A stretch of 58,323 nt of DNA from an uncultured Arenicella sp. (GTDB lineage Bacteria > Pseudomonadota > Gammaproteobacteria > Arenicellales > Arenicellaceae). The notes under the pieces were generated by a model. That model was not told the DNA's origin, made no database searches, and worked only from the letters and a program-made list of their open reading frames with translations. Shown piece by piece: positions 54,482-58,323 of the stretch. A program made the position numbers and the translations under genes. The stretch covers positions 1-58,323 of the forward strand of contig CALIVT010000028.1 in the NCBI GenBank assembly GCA_938048185.1, given 5' to 3'. Numbering within the stretch: the first letter of the stretch is position 1; each line of letters begins with the position of its first letter.

Positions 54482-56257
54482 ATGGCCGAGTACAAAGCCC
54501 CCATTTCCGAAATTTCATTCGTTCTAAATGATCTCTTAAATATTGATCAGCTTACCGCTATTCCCGGTTTTTCTGAGGCGACGCCAGAGTTAGTTGACGC
54601 CGTGGTGGAAGAAGCTGGAAAGTTTGCTGCTGAGGTCATAGCGCCGATTAATCGTATTGGCGACATACAACACAGTAAGGCCGCGAACGGAGAGGTGAAG
54701 ACGCCCGACGGCTTTAAAGAAGCGTATGCGCGCTTTATCGAAAATGGCTGGCTTAGTTTGGCGCAACCCACAGAATATGGTGGGCAGGGCTTGCCATTTA
54801 CGCTGCATATGGCTGCCAGTGAGTTTTGGAACAGCGCCAATATGTCGCTGGCGTTGTGTCCAATGTTGAGTGCGGGTGCTATAGATGCACTGGTCGCGCA
54901 TGGCGATGAAAATTTACGCAACAAATTTTTGCCCAACATGATCGGCGCGCAATGGACCGGGACCATGAATCTAACCGAATCGCACGCGGGGTCAGATTTA
55001 TCCAATTTAAAAACCAAAGCTACGCCCAATGGTGATCATTACCTTATAAAAGGCCAGAAAATTTACATTACGTGGGGCGAACACGATATGACTGAGAACA
55101 TCATTCATATTGTACTGGCGCCACTGGTCGACGCGCCTGCTGGCGTTAAAGGCTTATCGCTATTTCTCGTGCCAAAATTTTTGGTTAATGACGACGGTAG
55201 TTTAGGCGAGCGCAACGACTTAACGGTTGTGTCTACAGAGGAGAAGATGGGCATCAACGCGAGCCCTACCTGTGTGATGAGTTTTGGTGAAACGCAAGGC
55301 GCCGTTGGCTACATGATAGGGGAACCGGGGCAGGGTTTAAATTGCATGTTTACCTTGATGAATCACGCGCGTTTAGAAGTAGGTTTGGAAGGGGTCGGGT
55401 TGTCAGAAATGGCCTATCAAGATGCCTTGTATTACGCCAAACAGCGAGTACAGGGTCGGAACCCCGAGACCGGCGATGCGACCACTATTATTGGTCATCC
55501 GGATGTGCAGCGCATGCTGATGCAAATGAAGTCGATGACTGACGCTATGCGAGCGGTGTGTTTCGACGCGTCTATGTCGCATGACCTACGAAGTCACTCC
55601 GCTAACCAAGAAGAGCGAGATTATCATTCAACCAAATTTGCCTTGTTGACACCGATAACCAAAGCTTGGTGTACCGAGCTTGTAAATGAAGTGACTTCGT
55701 TAGGTATTCAAGTTCATGGTGGCATGGGCTTTATCGAGGAAACCGGGGTTGCGCAACACTATCGTGATGCACGTATAACCGCAATCTATGAGGGTACAAA
55801 TGGTATCCAGGCCAATGATTTGATCGGTCGCAAGTTGCTGCGTGACAGTGGTGCAGGCTTCAATGCATTGATGTTGGAAATGGACGCGACTCTGGGCTTA
55901 CTTGATGCCGAAACCGATTTGGTTAAGCGCTTTATCGAGCATAAGAATCGATTGCAAGAAACCGCTAAATTTGTGCTCGAGAATGCGAGCGTCAGCGCTA
56001 ATTTTGAAGGCGCGGTGGCGTATAACTTTCTGATGCAAATGGGGTACGTTTGCGGCGGCTGGTATCACTTGCGCAGCTTTTTAGCAGCCCAATCAAAACT
56101 GGACTCAGGCGAGGGCGATATTCAGTTCTATAATAACAAGCAACTTGCCGCTAAGTTTTATGTTTCTCAGCTTTTGCCGCGCGCGACCGCCTACAGTGAT
56201 GCTGTGATCGGTGGTGCCGAAATAGGCTGCGAGTTAAGCGTCTCGGCATTCGGTTAA
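54482..56257 (+). CDS. Acyl-CoA dehydrogenase, DmdC-like long form
   Basis: FAD enzyme oxidising an acyl-CoA to the 2-enoyl-CoA. The 591-residue length with an additional C-terminal domain places it with the DmdC/FadE-like long acyl-CoA dehydrogenases, not the 380-residue type. FAD-binding segments GTMNLTESHAGSDLSNLKTKA (about 160-180) and the catalytic Glu in YEGTNGIQ (about 438-445) are intact. DmdC oxidises 3-methylmercaptopropionyl-CoA, but sequence alone does not prove this substrate. Its neighbours (TetR, icmF) suggest a short branched acyl-CoA. Confidence 0.9.
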   Translation: MAEYKAPISEISFVLNDLLNIDQLTAIPGFSEATPELVDAVVEEAGKFAAEVIAPINRIGDIQHSKAANGEVKTPDGFKEAYARFIENGWLSLAQPTEYGGQGLPFTLHMAASEFWNSANMSLALCPMLSAGAIDALVAHGDENLRNKFLPNMIGAQWTGTMNLTESHAGSDLSNLKTKATPNGDHYLIKGQKIYITWGEHDMTENIIHIVLAPLVDAPAGVKGLSLFLVPKFLVNDDGSLGERNDLTVVSTEEKMGINASPTCVMSFGETQGAVGYMIGEPGQGLNCMFTLMNHARLEVGLEGVGLSEMAYQDALYYAKQRVQGRNPETGDATTIIGHPDVQRMLMQMKSMTDAMRAVCFDASMSHDLRSHSANQEERDYHSTKFALLTPITKAWCTELVNEVTSLGIQVHGGMGFIEETGVAQHYRDARITAIYEGTNGIQANDLIGRKLLRDSGAGFNALMLEMDATLGLLDAETDLVKRFIEHKNRLQETAKFVLENASVSANFEGAVAYNFLMQMGYVCGGWYHLRSFLAAQSKLDSGEGDIQFYNNKQLAAKFYVSQLLPRATAYSDAVIGGAEIGCELSVSAFG

Positions 56258-56269
56258 ATTTCGATTGTC

Positions 56270-56977
56270 ATGCCCAGCTCGATGAAGGCTAATGATTCTA
56301 AAGTGCTGAACACAGATGCGCTGAACCCGACGCTAGATCAATCAGTTGAAGGGAGCTCAGCCAGTGCTGCTTCGGCGCAAAAACTGACGCAAGCCGAGCG
56401 CACTGAAATATCAGATCAACGCATGTTCGACGCGGCTGTCGTTCTAATAAACGAGCGAGGGCCGGCCGCAACCAGTCTCAGCGATGTGGGCGTTTGGGCG
56501 GGCTATAGCCGAGGCCTAGCCAGCCATCGTTTCGGTAACAAGAATAGTTTATTTAACTTCGTCGTGCGTCGTGTGGGTGAATTTTGGTTAGAGCAATTGA
56601 AAGACTCGACCGGCGGACAAGTTGGTTTTGCTGCCATTGAGCAAGCGGTCGATCAACACTACCAATTTTGCGTTGATGCGCCCGCCCACGTAAGAGCGTT
56701 TTACACGCTTTGGTTTGAGTCGGTTAATGCTGGGTCTGAATTGAGTAACACCATCAATGGTATTCATCAACGTCGTTTTCAAGATGTGCTGAACTGGGTG
56801 TTGAACGACCCTGGGGTCAGCGAGGAGGTAAAGCGCGAGGCCGATATCATTGCGGCGCAATTTGGAGCATCAATCATTGGGATTGTTTACTTTTGGCTGG
56901 CAAATCCTGAAAAAATAAATGAAACCAAGCGTTTACATGATGGGCTTAAGCAAACCATGACACGCTTTTTAACTTAG
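56270..56977 (+). CDS. TetR/AcrR-family transcriptional regulator
   Basis: A 235-residue TetR protein with a disordered 40-residue N-terminal tail. The HTH is MFDAAVVLINERGPAATSLSDVGVWAGYSRGLASHRFGNKNSLF (about 52-95). It begins 12 bases after the dehydrogenase stop and 9 bases before icmF, so the three form one operon. It is a likely local regulator of branched acyl-CoA use. Confidence 0.88.
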   Translation: MPSSMKANDSKVLNTDALNPTLDQSVEGSSASAASAQKLTQAERTEISDQRMFDAAVVLINERGPAATSLSDVGVWAGYSRGLASHRFGNKNSLFNFVVRRVGEFWLEQLKDSTGGQVGFAAIEQAVDQHYQFCVDAPAHVRAFYTLWFESVNAGSELSNTINGIHQRRFQDVLNWVLNDPGVSEEVKREADIIAAQFGASIIGIVYFWLANPEKINETKRLHDGLKQTMTRFLT

Positions 56978-56986
56978 GATATTACT

Positions 56987-58323
56987 ATGACAGTGCTCAA
57001 TGCGAAAACCCAAACAAGCTCAGAGCGTAGTAACTCTGCGGCCCAAACGGTGCAATCGCCTCTGCGGTTTATTACCGCAGCAAGCCTGTTTGATGGTCAT
57101 GATGCGTCTATTAATATCATGCGTCGGATACTGCAGTCACTGGGTGTAGAAGTGGTTCATTTGGCCCACAATCGTTCGGTCGCCGAGGTCGTGCAGACGG
57201 CACTGCAAGAAGATGCGCACGGCATTGCGTTAAGCTCATATCAGGGCGGTCATGTCGAATATTTCAAATACATGGTTGATATGCTTAAAGAGCACAATGC
57301 CGAACACATTAAAGTATTTGGCGGCGGCGGTGGCGTAATTATTCCGTCTGAGATCCAAGATTTGCATGACTACGGCGTGACTCGAATCTACTCACCGCAA
57401 GACGGTATGGAGTTAGGCTTAGTCGGCATGATTCAAGATATGGTGGATCACTGCACACCACCGCAGCGCACGTCAATAACGCTTGACAGTGCGTTAACAA
57501 ACCCGCGTGACTATCATGCGTTATCACGTCTAATTAGCGCGATTGAAACCACTGAAATTGAATCAGCGGACTTAGCTAAATTGAGGTTGTCGGCTGGCGT
57601 TCATACCCCGGTACTTGGTATCACTGGAACTGGCGGCGCGGGTAAGTCGTCGCTTACGGATGAAATGGTTCGGCGTTTTCGCCTCGACTCGAGCGACGAG
57701 GCTCGCATCGCTGTGCTCGCGATTGATCCTACGCGTCGCAAAACGGGCGGCGCGCTTTTGGGTGACCGAATACGCATGAATTCGATTTACCAAAGTAATA
57801 TTTACATGCGTTCGATCGCGACGCGCGGGGCGGGCGGCGAGGTGCCAAGCGCCTTAGCGGACATTATTTCGGCTGTCCGACATTTTGACTTTGATTTAAT
57901 CGTGGTTGAGACGCCGGGCATCGGGCAAGGCGATGCTGGAATTGTGCCGTACGTAGACGCATCCATGTACGTGATGACGCCGGAATTTGGCGCACAAAGT
58001 CAGCTAGAAAAAATCGACATGCTAGATTTTGCTGACATTGTGGTGATCAATAAATTTGATCGAAAAGGCGCCGCAGATGCTTTGCGTGATGTCGCGAAGC
58101 AAGTGCAACGCAACCAAGAAGCGTGGGATAAGTCTCCCACTGAAATGCCGGTCTACGGCTCTATTGCATCGCGTTTCGGTGACGACGGTGTCACCGCAGC
58201 CTATCATGGTTTATTGAGCATGCTGCGTACTAAGGGTTTGCGACAATGGACGTCAAAACTCCCGTTTATCGAAAACCGTGTACCGTCCGAAAATTCGGTA
58301 ATTGTGCCAAGCTCCAGGCAGCG
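56987..58323 (+). CDS. icmF: IcmF-type fused acyl-CoA mutase (5' part, runs off the window)
   Basis: Open to the right edge, 445 codons visible. SD-like TAGGAT precedes the ATG. Domains in order: a B12-binding domain (about 27-155, with DGHDASIN in the cobalt-histidine loop and GGGGGVIIPSEI), a linker, and a MeaB-like G domain with Walker A GTGGAGKSS (about 214-222), ETPGIGQGD (switch region) and INKFD. This order, B12 domain then G-protein chaperone then mutase, is diagnostic of IcmF, fused isobutyryl-CoA mutase. The mutase domain that decides the substrate (isobutyryl, pivalyl/isovaleryl or methylmalonyl) lies beyond the window. Confidence 0.9.
   Translation, partial: MTVLNAKTQTSSERSNSAAQTVQSPLRFITAASLFDGHDASINIMRRILQSLGVEVVHLAHNRSVAEVVQTALQEDAHGIALSSYQGGHVEYFKYMVDMLKEHNAEHIKVFGGGGGVIIPSEIQDLHDYGVTRIYSPQDGMELGLVGMIQDMVDHCTPPQRTSITLDSALTNPRDYHALSRLISAIETTEIESADLAKLRLSAGVHTPVLGITGTGGAGKSSLTDEMVRRFRLDSSDEARIAVLAIDPTRRKTGGALLGDRIRMNSIYQSNIYMRSIATRGAGGEVPSALADIISAVRHFDFDLIVVETPGIGQGDAGIVPYVDASMYVMTPEFGAQSQLEKIDMLDFADIVVINKFDRKGAADALRDVAKQVQRNQEAWDKSPTEMPVYGSIASRFGDDGVTAAYHGLLSMLRTKGLRQWTSKLPFIENRVPSENSVIVPSSRQ

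Overview
This window is chromosomal DNA of a free-living, probably marine gammaproteobacterium. The evidence is the gene content: GatCAB, the mre/mrd wall cluster, mltB-dacA-ybeD-lipB, amgK-murU next to lptD-surA, DksA, the Pst/Pho regulon and an AcnD/PrpF-type methylcitrate cycle. The arrangement looks compatible with an Arenicella-like lineage, but that is inference without any search. No rRNA, tRNA, prophage, integrase, CRISPR or intact insertion sequence was seen. The only mobile-DNA hint is an IS-end-like set of inverted and direct repeats at the left edge.

Layout. 1-1000: repeat remnant, a small exported protein of unknown function, and the folE terminator. 1017-5829 (minus): folE, then the gatC-gatA-gatB-thioesterase operon. 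6083-15190 (plus): an elongasome and wall-maturation cluster, mreB-mreC-mreD-mrdA-mrdB-mltB-dacA-ybeD-lipB. 15200-16890 (minus): murU-amgK for MurNAc recycling. 17268-20952 (plus): lptD-surA for outer-membrane biogenesis. 21171-23515: DksA with a histone-H1-like tail, an 11-mer-repeat lipoprotein, and a DUF2288 protein. 23722-33567: phosphate regulon pstS-pstC-pstA-pstB-phoU, a nuclease-like protein, and convergent phoR and phoB, with three Pho-box/-10 promoters of matching geometry. 33833-36599: ttcA, a small TraR/DksA protein, and two divergent msrA genes. 36854-39206: a NarX/NarL-type two-component system. 39654-42837 (minus): a class V aminotransferase and an uncharacterised lipoprotein/outer-membrane-barrel pair. 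43246-44768: a TetR regulator and an inositol-monophosphatase-family protein. 44850-45525: a long gene-poor gap that holds a probable 23-codon membrane peptide. 45525-53411: methylcitrate cycle in two divergent blocks, acnD-prpF (plus) and gntR-prpB-prpC (minus), separated by a cytochrome c'/b561 pair. 53586-58323: TetR regulators, a DmdC-like acyl-CoA dehydrogenase, and the 5' part of an icmF (fused acyl-CoA mutase) gene.

How the parts fit. The first 21 kb is an envelope supercluster: wall elongation, wall trimming, wall-sugar recycling, LPS transport and OMP folding. The middle is a self-contained phosphate-starvation regulon. The right end handles short and branched acyl-CoAs. IcmF and the acyl-CoA dehydrogenase would process branched acyl-CoA, and the methylcitrate cycle would burn the propionyl-CoA. 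The two methylcitrate blocks share the palindrome ATTGTnnACAAT, which I infer to be the operator of the local GntR regulator. Most unusual items: a LysM module inserted inside the MltB fold, the H1-tailed DksA, the 23-aa peptide gene, 17-bp tandem repeats that run into the lipB start codon, and short tandem duplications in several intergenic gaps.
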